Shown here piece after piece: positions 1 through 9,821 of a stretch of 64,000 nt of DNA. The position numbers and the translations under genes were made by a program. Positions within the stretch are counted from its first letter, which is position 1. Every line of letters starts with the position of its first letter. Under the pieces are notes generated by a model. That model was not told where the DNA came from and searched no databases. It saw only the letters and a program-made list of their open reading frames with translations. This stretch comes from Chitinophagaceae bacterium UBA1931. Lineage in GTDB: Bacteria; Bacteroidota; Bacteroidia; Chitinophagales; Chitinophagaceae. Where the stretch lies: positions 1,725,889 to 1,789,888 of the forward strand of contig DDFJ01000004.1 in NCBI GenBank assembly GCA_002337125.1, in the 5' to 3' direction.

Positions 1-37
1 GGGCCATTGAAATACATGTCCCTTTTGTTTGTATGGG

Positions 38-1471
38 TTATTTCTTCAAAGCCGGCTTACCTGTAAAACTGATCAGCTTCACCCCTTCTGTATTGTGTTG
101 CTCAATTGCTTCATTAAAATAAGATTGCCTGTTTTCGCCCCACTGAACTGAACAGTTGCGAAGCATGATGTTGGTTGCCGTATCAAAATAAAAACCACTG
201 GTGCTTCCTTTTACAAAACCATCCACTGCACAAGGACGGCGATCGTACACGCCTCCGGGAACAGTTGTTGTTTTATCAATGAACACATCCACCTGGTCAA
301 ATACAATACCCTGTATTTTATCGCTTGATTCAGCACTAACATACACACCGTTTTCGCTGTAACATTTTATGTTGCTGAAAGAAATATTTTTCACCACACC
401 CACTTTTCCTTCCGTTGCTCCTTTGGGAAAACGCCAGTTGGCATCTTTGTGATTGATTTTTGCACGGCGGTAAGCAGTAATATAAATGGGTTCTGCTTTG
501 CCCCACCACACATCACTGAACAAATGACCTTCAATGATCATGTTGGAGAATACCACATCCATCACCACACCTTCATCCCTGTTCTGAATGCCCACACCAC
601 GATTACTTTTTTTGATGATGCAGTTGTTGAACAACACCTGGCGTATGGTATCCATATTCTCCGAACCAATTTTAATAGCACAGCTTCTTGATGTCATGGT
701 GCAATTGGTAACTGTAATATTTTCACAGCGGCCAAACTCTTCATACTCTCTCCTGTTTTTTAAACAGATACAATCATCCCCACTTTCAATGTAACAATCA
801 CTGATGCGAACATTCTTACTGTGATCCACATCAATACCATCGCTGTTGCGCACTTTTAAACTGTTGAGTAAAGTGATGCCGCTGATGACCACATCATTGC
901 AACCCACCAGGTGAATGGTCCAGTAAGCTGAGTTGCCAATCTTTGCATCATGAATGCGGATGTTTTTTCCATTGATGATGGTAAGCACATGCGGACGGGG
1001 ATCAAGCACATTAAACGGTTTGAGTTCATACGAATCTTCGAGTTCAGCACCCATAAATGAAATGCCATTGCCGTTGATTTCTCCTGTGCCTGTAATACTG
1101 AAGTTGCTGATATTTTCTCCACTGAGCCACATGGTTCCTTCGCCGGGGTTTTCACGAAAAGCACTTTTGGTATAAATTTTTTCATCAGGATTGGCCAGCA
1201 GTTTTGCGCCACCCTGCAAATGCAGTTCAACATTGGACCGCAATTGCAAAGGACCTGACATATAAACAAAGGGCGCAGTAAACAATACTGTTCCTCCACC
1301 TGCTGCAGTGCATGCATCCATTGCTTTTTGAATTGCTGCAGCATCATCGGTTAATCCATCACCCACTGCACCAAAATCGTTCACCGAAAAAATTTTCTGA
1401 CGGTTGTTTTGCTGTGCATCAACATTAATACTCACTACTAAAAAAAGAATTGCTGCTATGATTTTGTTCAT
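38..1471 (-). CDS. Secreted GH28-fold (polygalacturonase-like) glycoside hydrolase
   Basis: 477 aa. Residues 1-20 form a signal peptide ending in VDAQ, so the protein is exported. A pectate-lyase-3-type opening (VNDFGAVGDGLTDD, about residue 30) is followed by a parallel beta-helix, as in GH28. The family motifs around NSDGID (about residue 209) and SGDDCICLKN (about 232) are present and supply the usual catalytic aspartates. The canonical GHG is replaced by AIKIGSE and the RIK region reads NRGVGIQNRD, so it may not be a classical endo-polygalacturonase; an exo-acting or non-galacturonan activity is possible. It is the last gene of the 25-kb operon, 10 bp after a GH92 gene. Family assignment is solid, substrate is not. 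Confidence 0.85.
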   Translation of the reverse strand: MNKIIAAILFLVVSINVDAQQNNRQKIFSVNDFGAVGDGLTDDAAAIQKAMDACTAAGGGTVLFTAPFVYMSGPLQLRSNVELHLQGGAKLLANPDEKIYTKSAFRENPGEGTMWLSGENISNFSITGTGEINGNGISFMGAELEDSYELKPFNVLDPRPHVLTIINGKNIRIHDAKIGNSAYWTIHLVGCNDVVISGITLLNSLKVRNSDGIDVDHSKNVRISDCYIESGDDCICLKNRREYEEFGRCENITVTNCTMTSRSCAIKIGSENMDTIRQVLFNNCIIKKSNRGVGIQNRDEGVVMDVVFSNMIIEGHLFSDVWWGKAEPIYITAYRRAKINHKDANWRFPKGATEGKVGVVKNISFSNIKCYSENGVYVSAESSDKIQGIVFDQVDVFIDKTTTVPGGVYDRRPCAVDGFVKGSTSGFYFDTATNIMLRNCSVQWGENRQSYFNEAIEQHNTEGVKLISFTGKPALKK

Positions 1472-1481
1472 GTGTTTGTTT

Positions 1482-3851
1482 TTAGTTGTTTAACCCTGCT
1501 GCCCTGTTTTGCAGCATTGATCCCCATGCCGATGGTTTTTCCTGCAGGTAAATATCCAGTGTTCCGCCCTGCTGTAACATCTGGTACGTAATATAATTTT
1601 TGCTGTACAGTTGCCCGTTCCATTTTACTTTGCTGATAAATCCAGCCTTTGCAGATGTTTTATGCGTGATGAGTTTTACTGTTTTATTTGCTGATAAATG
1701 CATCTCCACTTCATCAAACAAAGGTGTACACAACTGGTAATTGTTTGATACCGGGTCAACAGGATAAAATCCCATTGCTGCAAATACATACCATGCACTC
1801 ATTTGCCCTGCATCATCATTGCCACTTAATCCGCCTGCACCATTGCTGTATTCTTCTTTAAGAATTTTCTTCACCACCTGCTGTGTTTTCCATGGCGCTG
1901 CTGTGTAATTGTATAAAAAAGGAATCTGATGACCGGGTTCATTTCCATGCCAGTATTCATCTTTGGCAAATAAACTATCCAGTGCATTTTCCAATTCTTT
2001 TGTACCACCCATCAGCTTTGCAAGACCGGGAATATCCTGCGGCACATAAAATGTATAATGTCTTGGCGTGCCTTCGGTGATATACGATTCACGTTTATCA
2101 GCATGAAAAGATTCATACCAGTTACCGTTGCTGTATCTTCCTCTCACCATCTTCACTGTTGAATCAAATACATTTTTATAATTGAATGAACGCTGATGAA
2201 GCAATTGATAATCGTTCATCTTTTTCAATCCTTTTGCAACAATACTCAACGCATAATCATCATACGCATATTCAAGTGTACGGCTTACCTGTTCCTTTTT
2301 ATGAAAGGCTTCCTGCACACTATCTTCCATTGGTATATAGCCATATTTTAAATAGGAAGTCAACGCTCTTCTTCCCATGCCATTGACATACACCGAAAAA
2401 TCATTGGGTGTATCAAATGCATTTTGCCTCATTAGTTTGTACGCAGCTTCTGCATCGTAACCACGAATACATTTTGCATAAGCCGATGCAATAAATGCAG
2501 TGGAGTGATCACCAATCATTGCTGCTGTATAACTGTTCCAGCAGGGGAAGATGGGCAACCAACCACCCTGTTCGCCTTTGAGGATTAACGACTGTACAAG
2601 ATTACCAGCAAGCTTTGGTTGGATGATTTCAAGCAATGGTAATTGTGCCCGGTAAATATCCCACATTGAAAAATCGTCGTAATAAGCAGCACCGTTTTTC
2701 ATGTACATCCGTTCGCCTTTTCCTGCAAAGCGTGGATAAGCTCCATCCACATCACTCATTAAACGGGGATGCTGCATAGCATGATACATGCCTGTATAAA
2801 ACACCTGTTTATCTTTTTCATTGGCAGTCTGCACTTTTATTTGCGACAAAGTCTTTTGCCATTTTGCTGTTGCTGCTGATTGAATTCGCTGAAAGGTTTT
2901 TATACCCACTTCTTTCTGCAGGTTAACTTTTGCTCCTTCCAAACCTGTAAATGAAGTACCAATACGAATAACAATCTGTTCCCCTTTCTTCAACTTAAAA
3001 CCAAGATAAGCACCCATGTCTTTCTGGTTCTGCAAACGATCTGTTTTAAACAACTGCTCACCGGAAAATGTTCCGTTTGCAGCAACTGCCTTTTCAATCT
3101 TAACATAAAACCATCCGCTGAAACCGGCGGGTTGTCCCCAGCCCTGGTAAATACGATGAACTGGATTAAAGCCCCACACTTCACCGTTAGCAACATTCAT
3201 CTGCACAAACCCTTTTTGCTGATCGCTGTTGGGAATGATGAGTATATACAAACTATCATCCTGCAGCATGGTAAAACGCATCACCGCACAACGCAGTGTT
3301 GAAGTAAGCTCTGCACGCAGATGTGCTGAAGGAAGTTCTACTTTATAATAAGCCGGACCTGTTGTTTCATTTGCATGTGTAAACGGAACAGCATAATCTT
3401 TCGCTGTTGTTTTTAATGAACCGGTAACAGGCATTACGGTAAAGCTGCCATAATCCTGTGTGCATGATCCGCTGATCCAATGCGTACCTCTAAAGCCTGT
3501 GAGCAAACTGTCTTTATAATAATAAGGCGGCTGACATTTAATTTCTGTTTGCCTGGTCTGCGCTGTCCACTGCGTCATTGCAAGAGGAAGTGTAACTGCC
3601 GGAATAGTGTTGACATTTTTTTCACTTCCTGCTTCGCTGTGTTTCATTGCAGAAGTTGTTGTGGAAGGAGCAGTGCCCGATAAGGTTTGTACATACTGCA
3701 CATAATTCTGCGCAGTTAATTGCAGTGCAGTTAAAACAAAAACAGCTGTTGCTGTTACTTGTTTGATGATGCGGACTGCAGCAATACTGTTGAGCTTTTG
3801 TTGTGTCACTCCCTTCAACTTTCTTACTACTATTGAACCATTGATCCTCAT
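1482..3851 (-). CDS. GH92 family alpha-mannosidase (copy B)
   Basis: 789 aa. GH92 enzymes are calcium-dependent, inverting exo-alpha-mannosidases acting on N-glycan and fungal mannans. The N-terminal beta-sandwich carries the family segment GFRGTHWISG; the C-terminal (alpha/alpha)6 domain has ITEGTPRHYTFYVPQD (about residue 593, with the expected general-acid Glu) and GLSGNDDAGQMSAWYVF (about 676, with the catalytic Asp pair). The N-terminus is unusual: about 30 polar and basic residues precede the hydrophobic stretch ending LTAQ. There is no other ATG to choose, so the start remains uncertain. It lies 2 bp after one GH28-like gene and 10 bp before another. Only about 10 residues follow the last conserved GH92 block, so it is complete. 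Confidence 0.9.
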   Translation of the reverse strand: MRINGSIVVRKLKGVTQQKLNSIAAVRIIKQVTATAVFVLTALQLTAQNYVQYVQTLSGTAPSTTTSAMKHSEAGSEKNVNTIPAVTLPLAMTQWTAQTRQTEIKCQPPYYYKDSLLTGFRGTHWISGSCTQDYGSFTVMPVTGSLKTTAKDYAVPFTHANETTGPAYYKVELPSAHLRAELTSTLRCAVMRFTMLQDDSLYILIIPNSDQQKGFVQMNVANGEVWGFNPVHRIYQGWGQPAGFSGWFYVKIEKAVAANGTFSGEQLFKTDRLQNQKDMGAYLGFKLKKGEQIVIRIGTSFTGLEGAKVNLQKEVGIKTFQRIQSAATAKWQKTLSQIKVQTANEKDKQVFYTGMYHAMQHPRLMSDVDGAYPRFAGKGERMYMKNGAAYYDDFSMWDIYRAQLPLLEIIQPKLAGNLVQSLILKGEQGGWLPIFPCWNSYTAAMIGDHSTAFIASAYAKCIRGYDAEAAYKLMRQNAFDTPNDFSVYVNGMGRRALTSYLKYGYIPMEDSVQEAFHKKEQVSRTLEYAYDDYALSIVAKGLKKMNDYQLLHQRSFNYKNVFDSTVKMVRGRYSNGNWYESFHADKRESYITEGTPRHYTFYVPQDIPGLAKLMGGTKELENALDSLFAKDEYWHGNEPGHQIPFLYNYTAAPWKTQQVVKKILKEEYSNGAGGLSGNDDAGQMSAWYVFAAMGFYPVDPVSNNYQLCTPLFDEVEMHLSANKTVKLITHKTSAKAGFISKVKWNGQLYSKNYITYQMLQQGGTLDIYLQEKPSAWGSMLQNRAAGLNN

Positions 3852-3853
3852 GC

Positions 3854-5407
3854 TTACTTCTTCTGATTTGTTATTTCTGTTACATCATGTTTAAACAGCT
3901 GAGGTTTTGCTGTGCTGCCTTCACTGTTTACTTTCTGCAGGTAAAGATCTTTCACATCGTTGAATAAATAAGCTGTTCTGAAATCTGTTCCTTTCATTTT
4001 TACTGAAACATTTTTCATCTGCAAGCCGTTTACATGCCTTACATAAAATCCCCACACCGGCAGTTCGCCAAACATGGAAAACTCCGGGTAATCTTTTTCA
4101 GCTTCAGTAATTAACTGAAAAGAATCCAGCGGAAAATAATTGATCTTTTTATCGGCCTTTGTGTAATACAGAATTTCAATGTTCTCCAGTTTTACATTCT
4201 CCACCGCATGACCGGGTAATCCACTTACAGATGAAGGAAATACATTGTGCTGATAAATGATTGCTGCAGAATCTTTGTATGAATGATTCCATGGTGATAT
4301 ACTGATCAGTTTCCCATCTGTTGGTTTTACAGTCGGGGGATAACGTAACAACGGACCCTGCATTTCATAAGCAGCATCGGGTTTACCTGCAGGCACTTCC
4401 ACTTTTACGTTACTGATGTAAATATTCTTTACTGTTGAATAACGCTTATCGTTATTTCGATGACCAAGTTTTATAAATACTGCATTGCCTGTATTTCTTG
4501 CAGCGATGTTCCGCACATCCACATTCTCAATAAAACCACCATCCACCGCTTCGAGTGCAACAGCCGAGCGGTAAGTATCATACACAACAAGATTTCTTAC
4601 CGTAATATTCTTGAATCCACCTTTGGAAGCTGTCCCAAGTTTAAATGCATTGGCACTTGAACGGAGAATGCAGTTGGACACATAAATACTGTCGCAGTAA
4701 TCATCTTCCTTTGCCGACTTTAAACAAATTGCATCATCTGCAGTATTGATGTAGCAATTGGTGATGCGTACACTTTTACAATCAACCATATCAATTCCAT
4801 CATTGTTCCAATATGCCACACTTTCAATTTTAACACTGTCGATGCTGATGTTCCTGCAACGTTCGTAATGCGTTACCCAGTTGGTGGCATCTTTAATGGT
4901 TACTCCCTTCACAAGAATATTGGCACAGTCTTCAAAGAAAAAAATGTTGGTTCTTGTTCCTTCAGTTGGCCGTTTTGTTTTCCATTCTTTATCAATCAGT
5001 GTTCCTTCTTCCAGGCGTTTGAAAATATCTTTCATCAGTTCTCTTCCCTTCCCATCAATTATTCCATTTCCTGTAATGGAAAAATGCTGTTTTGCTGATG
5101 CAACAATCAACGCCGGATGAATCTTATTTTCATAATCTTTCCGCAAAGTACTTCCCTGCAATACAGCTCCTTTTTGCAGATGCAGTTCAACACCCGACTT
5201 CAGTTCAATTGATCCCGTAACAAAAACACCAGCAGGTATTACCACCGTTCCGCCACCGGCAGCAGTTACATCATCAATTGCTTTTTGAATAAAGGATGCA
5301 TTGTTGGTTACAGCATCAGCCTTTGCACCGTATTGTACAATGTTTACTGTTTTATGTTGCGCATAAACCGATGCAGATAAAAAAAATAAAAACAGAAATC
5401 GCTTCAT
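3854..5407 (-). CDS. Secreted GH28-fold glycoside hydrolase with altered active-site motifs
   Basis: 517 aa with a short signal peptide (ending VYAQ, residue 17). The opening VNIVQYGAKADAVTNNASFIQ is the pectate-lyase-3/GH28 N-terminal helix module. GH28-like motifs are present as WNNDGIDMVD (about residue 200) and TADDAICLKS (about 223). The GHG and RIK motifs of true polygalacturonases are absent, with NAFKLGTASKGG and SAVALEAVDG at the equivalent places. Its start codon overlaps the stop of the upstream GH92 gene by one base (TAATG at 5405-5409), implying translational coupling. I expect a beta-helix glycan-active enzyme; calling it a polygalacturonase would be over-interpretation. Confidence 0.8.
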   Translation of the reverse strand: MKRFLFLFFLSASVYAQHKTVNIVQYGAKADAVTNNASFIQKAIDDVTAAGGGTVVIPAGVFVTGSIELKSGVELHLQKGAVLQGSTLRKDYENKIHPALIVASAKQHFSITGNGIIDGKGRELMKDIFKRLEEGTLIDKEWKTKRPTEGTRTNIFFFEDCANILVKGVTIKDATNWVTHYERCRNISIDSVKIESVAYWNNDGIDMVDCKSVRITNCYINTADDAICLKSAKEDDYCDSIYVSNCILRSSANAFKLGTASKGGFKNITVRNLVVYDTYRSAVALEAVDGGFIENVDVRNIAARNTGNAVFIKLGHRNNDKRYSTVKNIYISNVKVEVPAGKPDAAYEMQGPLLRYPPTVKPTDGKLISISPWNHSYKDSAAIIYQHNVFPSSVSGLPGHAVENVKLENIEILYYTKADKKINYFPLDSFQLITEAEKDYPEFSMFGELPVWGFYVRHVNGLQMKNVSVKMKGTDFRTAYLFNDVKDLYLQKVNSEGSTAKPQLFKHDVTEITNQKK

Positions 5408-7737
5408 TACCTGTATGAGTTATGTTCTGAACCTTCATCTGATTTTGATGGCGGCAATTGTGCTGATCCCCATGCTGAAGGAGCAGAAGACATTTCCAGT
5501 ATCAATTCGCCACCGTTGACAATATCATTGTGTTCAATCCATGATTTATTATAAGAAACTCCGTTCAGCTTTGCAGACTTGATGTATTTATTTTCTGCTG
5601 AGAAATTTTCCGCTTTAATAATAAAGTCTTTCCCGTTTTCCTGGTGAATAACTGTTTGCTTAAAATAAGGTGTATTGATTAAGTAATACGATTGACCTGC
5701 ATTGGGATAAATGCCCATCATGTGAAATGCAAGCCAGGACGACATGGCACCTGAATCATCATTACCAGGAATACCAGCATATGTTGCGTTGAAATTTTTA
5801 TTGATGATCTGGTGAATGCGTTCGCTGCTGAGATGCGGCTTACCAATCCAGTGATAAAGGTTGGGGCTCAAGAAAGAAGGTTCGTTCCCCACATTATACA
5901 ATTCTTTGTCAAACAAAATATCAAGCCGTTTTTGAAATGCATCGTTACCTCCTGATCTTTTAATTAAAGCTGCCACATCGTGCGGCACACTCAACGAATA
6001 TTCCCATGAACTTGCTTCATAAAAAAATCCGCACCACCAGCAAACGCAGTTTGGCCAATCCTGTGCCAATGGTGTATAAGGAATGTAATTAATTCTTCCA
6101 TTGTTTATATCGCACTGAAAACTGTCGACCCATTTTCCTGCAGCATTCTTTGGCATAATAAAACCTCTTGCCCCGTTATCACTGATATCTCTCCAGAGGT
6201 TTTGCCAGTTATCTGATTGCCGGATAAACCGTCCGTATTCGCCTTTGCGTTTAATTCCTTTTGCAACTATGGCAAGGCAATAATCATTGTATGCATATTC
6301 AAGTGTTCGGTTGCCTGCACGTACAAAACTTGTTGACACATAGCCGAGCCGGTTGTAATCTGTTAAACCACCACGACCTTCCTTTTCTTCGTTACCACCG
6401 GGAGGAACAGTTGCATCTTTCAGCATTGCTTCAAGTGCAAGATTGTAATTAATACCTTTTAATCCTTTTACAAATGCATCAGCAATCACCACTTCGGCAT
6501 TAGAACCACCCTGTGTGCGGCCATTGCAGTTACCACTTCTTGCATCGGGCATGTAACCATCCCGTTTATAAATCTGCAGCAATGCATTTACAATATCAAT
6601 TTCTCTTGAAGGAGTAATGAGTGTGATAAGCGGATTAGAAGAACGGTAGGTATCCCAGATGGCATAAAAATCATCATAGTAAGGACCGTTGTTTTCCCAC
6701 TTCGGATTTTCACCTGTACGGTCGACAGGCATCAGCATGGTATGATACAATGCTGTATAAAACATTTTCTTCTGATCGGCTGTTGCAGCTGCATCAACTT
6801 CCACTTTGTTTAAAATGTTTTCCCACTTGTTTTGTGTTTCGGTTAATAGTTTTTCAAAACTCCAGTGTGGTACTTCTGTATCAATATTCTGTTTTGCTTT
6901 TAATGTGCTGATGAAGGAGATACCAATCTTGAGTTCAATGCTGTCGCTTTTTACCTGGTCAAAGAACAACAACACACCTGTCTTTTTTCCTTCATCGGTC
7001 TGCGATTTTTTGCCGGGATAAAATTGTGCAGCTTTCCATGTAGTGAATTTTGAAAAAGGTTTGCTGCTGATGGCTGTAAAATAAACGGTATATGCATCGC
7101 CGTTATTCCATCCTCCACGGATTTTTGTATATCCACGTATTTCATTTTCATTAACCACTTCAATTTCAGAACCAACAAACTGTTGCGCTTCCCTTGCATC
7201 GGGCACAACGGATTCGCCCAGGAATTCACCGCAATCAATTTTCATTCCTTTAGCAGCATTACTTCCGTACACAAAACGGTAATAGGCCACTTTGGGCGAT
7301 GTGGTGATTTCTGTTTTAATATTCCATCGTTTTAAATCAACTGTATAATAACCTAAAGCAACTTTTTCATTTTGCCTTACCGATTCAAACTTTGTTGTTT
7401 CTTCTGTTCCTGTAAAAGGCATCACTGAAATATTGCCATACTTTGCTCCGCCACCTGTACCGCTTACATGCACCTGGCTGAAACCATAAAGCGGTTTTTC
7501 CATATTGGGTGTGTAGCCGCTGTTTCCATCTTTGTTGCAATCAGGACCGGGCTTTACCATTCCATACGGACAGGATGGACCAATAAACACATTGCCTTCT
7601 CCTTCTGCACCAATCAACGGATCAACAAAAGGATGATACTGTGCTGTCGCAAAAAAAGGAACAAGTGAAGTAAGAAAAAGAAATAAAATGCCTGCCCCGC
7701 TTTGTAAACGAATGCGGATATGTTTGAGCTTCATCAT
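5407..7737 (-). CDS. GH92 family alpha-mannosidase (copy A)
   Basis: 776 aa. A signal anchor (LQSGAGILFLFLTSLVPFFATAQ) directs export. The N-terminal domain has the classic GH92 blocks IGPSCPYGMVKPGPD and GFSQVHVSGTGGG; the catalytic domain has FYEASSWEYSLSVPHD (about residue 575) and GIPGNDDSGAMSSWLAF (about 660), keeping the Glu and Asp residues expected for calcium-dependent exo-alpha-mannosidase chemistry. It is complete and closer to the textbook GH92 pattern than copy B downstream. It follows iolG by 46 bp with no terminator seen, so it belongs to the inositol operon by position. Linkage preference (alpha-1,2, 1,3, 1,4 or mannose-phosphate) cannot be read here. Confidence 0.92.
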   Translation of the reverse strand: MMKLKHIRIRLQSGAGILFLFLTSLVPFFATAQYHPFVDPLIGAEGEGNVFIGPSCPYGMVKPGPDCNKDGNSGYTPNMEKPLYGFSQVHVSGTGGGAKYGNISVMPFTGTEETTKFESVRQNEKVALGYYTVDLKRWNIKTEITTSPKVAYYRFVYGSNAAKGMKIDCGEFLGESVVPDAREAQQFVGSEIEVVNENEIRGYTKIRGGWNNGDAYTVYFTAISSKPFSKFTTWKAAQFYPGKKSQTDEGKKTGVLLFFDQVKSDSIELKIGISFISTLKAKQNIDTEVPHWSFEKLLTETQNKWENILNKVEVDAAATADQKKMFYTALYHTMLMPVDRTGENPKWENNGPYYDDFYAIWDTYRSSNPLITLITPSREIDIVNALLQIYKRDGYMPDARSGNCNGRTQGGSNAEVVIADAFVKGLKGINYNLALEAMLKDATVPPGGNEEKEGRGGLTDYNRLGYVSTSFVRAGNRTLEYAYNDYCLAIVAKGIKRKGEYGRFIRQSDNWQNLWRDISDNGARGFIMPKNAAGKWVDSFQCDINNGRINYIPYTPLAQDWPNCVCWWCGFFYEASSWEYSLSVPHDVAALIKRSGGNDAFQKRLDILFDKELYNVGNEPSFLSPNLYHWIGKPHLSSERIHQIINKNFNATYAGIPGNDDSGAMSSWLAFHMMGIYPNAGQSYYLINTPYFKQTVIHQENGKDFIIKAENFSAENKYIKSAKLNGVSYNKSWIEHNDIVNGGELILEMSSAPSAWGSAQLPPSKSDEGSEHNSYR

Positions 7738-7783
7738 CAGATGCTTGTTTTACTGGAGAGATTATGTGCTAAATTAACCCTGC

Positions 7784-8797
7784 TTACCCTATTTCCGACA
7801 ACTTCACCGGTCTTCCTTCCAGCATTGATTTTTTAGCAGCCACAGCAATCTTTGTTGCCTGCAATGCATCATCACCACCAACCGGCATATCGGTATTATT
7901 ATTTAATGCAGAAATGAAGAAATCCATTTCGTTTAAATAAGATTTTGCATACCTGTCCATAAAGAAATCAAGAGGCAATGCATAATGAATACCGCTTTGA
8001 TTGTACAGTACGTTCCTGTTGTGCTGGTTGTTATCAACCTGTATCATTCCATCGTTGCCAAAAATTTCAATACGCTGATCATAACCGTAAACAGCTTTCC
8101 TGCTGTTATCAATTACAGCATATGTGCCATCTTCAAAAGTTAAGGTGGTTAATGCAGTATCAATATCACCGGCATCGCCAACAGCTTTATCTATTCTTAC
8201 AGCACCTTTTGCAAAAACTTCGGCCACTTTTTTATTCATGATATAACAAGCCATATCAAAATCATGAATAGCCATATCCATAAACAAACCGCCGGAGTTT
8301 TTGATATAATCAACCGGAGGTAAGCCGGGATCACGACTGGTGATTTTTACAATCTGCACATCACCGATTGTTCCTTTCTTCACCGATTCTCTTGCATGAA
8401 GAAAATCAGGATCAAACCTCCTGTTAAAGCCCATCATTAATTTTGTGTTGGTGCTTTTTGCCAGTTCGGCTAATGCTTTTGTTCTGTCGAGTGATAAGTC
8501 CATTGGTTTTTCGCAGAACACACTTTTACCTGACTGGATAGCCAGTTCCAATAATTCAGCATGTGAACTTGTTGGTGTGCAGATGAGAACAGCTTCCACA
8601 TCTTTGCTCAACACCACTTCTTTTGAATCGTTTGTAAAAAAGATGGAAGAAAATTGTTTTTGTATAGCAGGCACATCAATTAAAGGATCTGCAACAGCAA
8701 CAACAGTTGCAACATTCGAAAAATATTGCTGAATATTTTGGAAGTGAATTTTGCCAATCCTTCCCATTCCCAATAATCCGATTTGTATTTTTTTCAT
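7784..8797 (-). CDS. iolG: Inositol 2-dehydrogenase (Gfo/Idh/MocA family)
   Basis: 337 aa cytoplasmic NAD-dependent oxidoreductase. It oxidises myo-inositol to scyllo-inosose (2-keto-myo-inositol), the first catabolic step. The Rossmann motif GLLGMGRIGKIH is at residues 8-19, the family signature CEKPMDLS with its catalytic Lys is near residue 96, and DMAIHDFDM with the catalytic Asp/His lies near 173-180. Length matches IolG. Specificity is inferred from the surrounding iolE, iolA, iolD, iolC, iolB and iolJ homologues, since the Gfo/Idh family is broad. It follows iolE by 62 bp. No iolX or iolW paralogue for scyllo-inositol is in the window. Confidence 0.9.
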   Translation of the reverse strand: MKKIQIGLLGMGRIGKIHFQNIQQYFSNVATVVAVADPLIDVPAIQKQFSSIFFTNDSKEVVLSKDVEAVLICTPTSSHAELLELAIQSGKSVFCEKPMDLSLDRTKALAELAKSTNTKLMMGFNRRFDPDFLHARESVKKGTIGDVQIVKITSRDPGLPPVDYIKNSGGLFMDMAIHDFDMACYIMNKKVAEVFAKGAVRIDKAVGDAGDIDTALTTLTFEDGTYAVIDNSRKAVYGYDQRIEIFGNDGMIQVDNNQHNRNVLYNQSGIHYALPLDFFMDRYAKSYLNEMDFFISALNNNTDMPVGGDDALQATKIAVAAKKSMLEGRPVKLSEIG

Positions 8798-8859
8798 CGT
8801 TTGTTATTTTATTTTTTTAAAGGCCAGCTTTATTTGCTGTATCGTAAAAGCATGTTTTG

Positions 8860-9771
8860 TTATACGCCGATTGATAACAGGTATTCCCTGTTGTTCTTTG
8901 CGCATTTTTTTGGATTACCCATTCCTGGTAATACATCCTGCTCAACAACAACCCAACCGTCATAATTTTTTTCTTCAAGGAATGCAGCAACCTGCTTAAA
9001 GTCAACATTGCCTTTTCCCAATTCACAGAACACACCATGTGATACTGCTTCAAAATAATTCCAGTTGTTTTTGGCAGCATCAGCTGCAACTGAAGGAGAA
9101 AAATCTTTGAAGTGTACATGCCAGATCCTGTCCCAGTATTTTTCCATGAATGCTGTATGATTTGTTCCCTGGCCAAAAGAAAAATGACCAGTATCAAAAC
9201 ACAAACCCAGCAAAGAAGGATCAGTATTATCCATCAACGCTTCAATTTCAGCTGGTGTTTCAATATAGCCTGCACAGTGATGATGAAACACTGTACGCAT
9301 ACCATATTTATCTTTTACTGCTTTTGCAAGTTTGTTTGCACCGGCAGCAAATACTTTCATCAACTCATCGGGTAAAGAATCTTCTGCAGTAGTACGACCG
9401 GCCTTTTGTGTTCTGTTTGCTACAGAACCATTTTCATCAGCCAGTACAATAAATGCATTGGTGTAACCTGCACCATGCATAAGCCCTGCAGTTTTTAATG
9501 CACGATCAATGCCGTCTTCATGTGCTGCTTCGTTTGACAATGCAACCGGAACAAATGCACCAAGCAGCTGCAGGTTCCGTTTCTGAATTTCGTTTTGCAA
9601 CTCCTGAGGATTGGTGGGCATAAAACCCCAATCGCCGAGTTCTGTTCCAATGTATCCAGTTTCACACAATTCATCCAGCACCTGTTCATAACCAAGAGCT
9701 TTGCCTTCGAGGTCAAACTCCAGCACTCCCCATGAGCAGGGAGCGTTGGCTATTTTAATATTCTGTTTCAT
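8860..9771 (-). CDS. iolE: Myo-inosose-2 dehydratase
   Basis: About 303 aa, AP-endonuclease-2-like TIM barrel. It dehydrates scyllo-inosose to 3D-(3,5/4)-trihydroxycyclohexane-1,2-dione. The N-terminus IKIANAPCSWGVLEF is the IolE hallmark, followed by YIGTELGDWGFMP; metal-ligand patterns are visible at GLCFDTGHFSFG, HVHFKDF and VVVEQDV. The frame stays open upstream to an ATG at 9840, but that start would add 23 unrelated residues and overlap iolA by 19 bp. I therefore chose the ATG at 9771, which begins MKQNIKIANAP. The gap to iolA is then 50 bp. Confidence 0.93.
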   Translation of the reverse strand: MKQNIKIANAPCSWGVLEFDLEGKALGYEQVLDELCETGYIGTELGDWGFMPTNPQELQNEIQKRNLQLLGAFVPVALSNEAAHEDGIDRALKTAGLMHGAGYTNAFIVLADENGSVANRTQKAGRTTAEDSLPDELMKVFAAGANKLAKAVKDKYGMRTVFHHHCAGYIETPAEIEALMDNTDPSLLGLCFDTGHFSFGQGTNHTAFMEKYWDRIWHVHFKDFSPSVAADAAKNNWNYFEAVSHGVFCELGKGNVDFKQVAAFLEEKNYDGWVVVEQDVLPGMGNPKKCAKNNREYLLSIGV

Positions 9772-9821
9772 TTGTATGGTTTTTGATGTTTTAAATGTCT
9801 GTTCGATGGTATTTGGTTGTA

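Noticed and set aside
8817..9197. 126-codon frame inside iolE
   Set aside because: Lies on the same strand in a different frame within a clearly conserved gene; the product resembles nothing.
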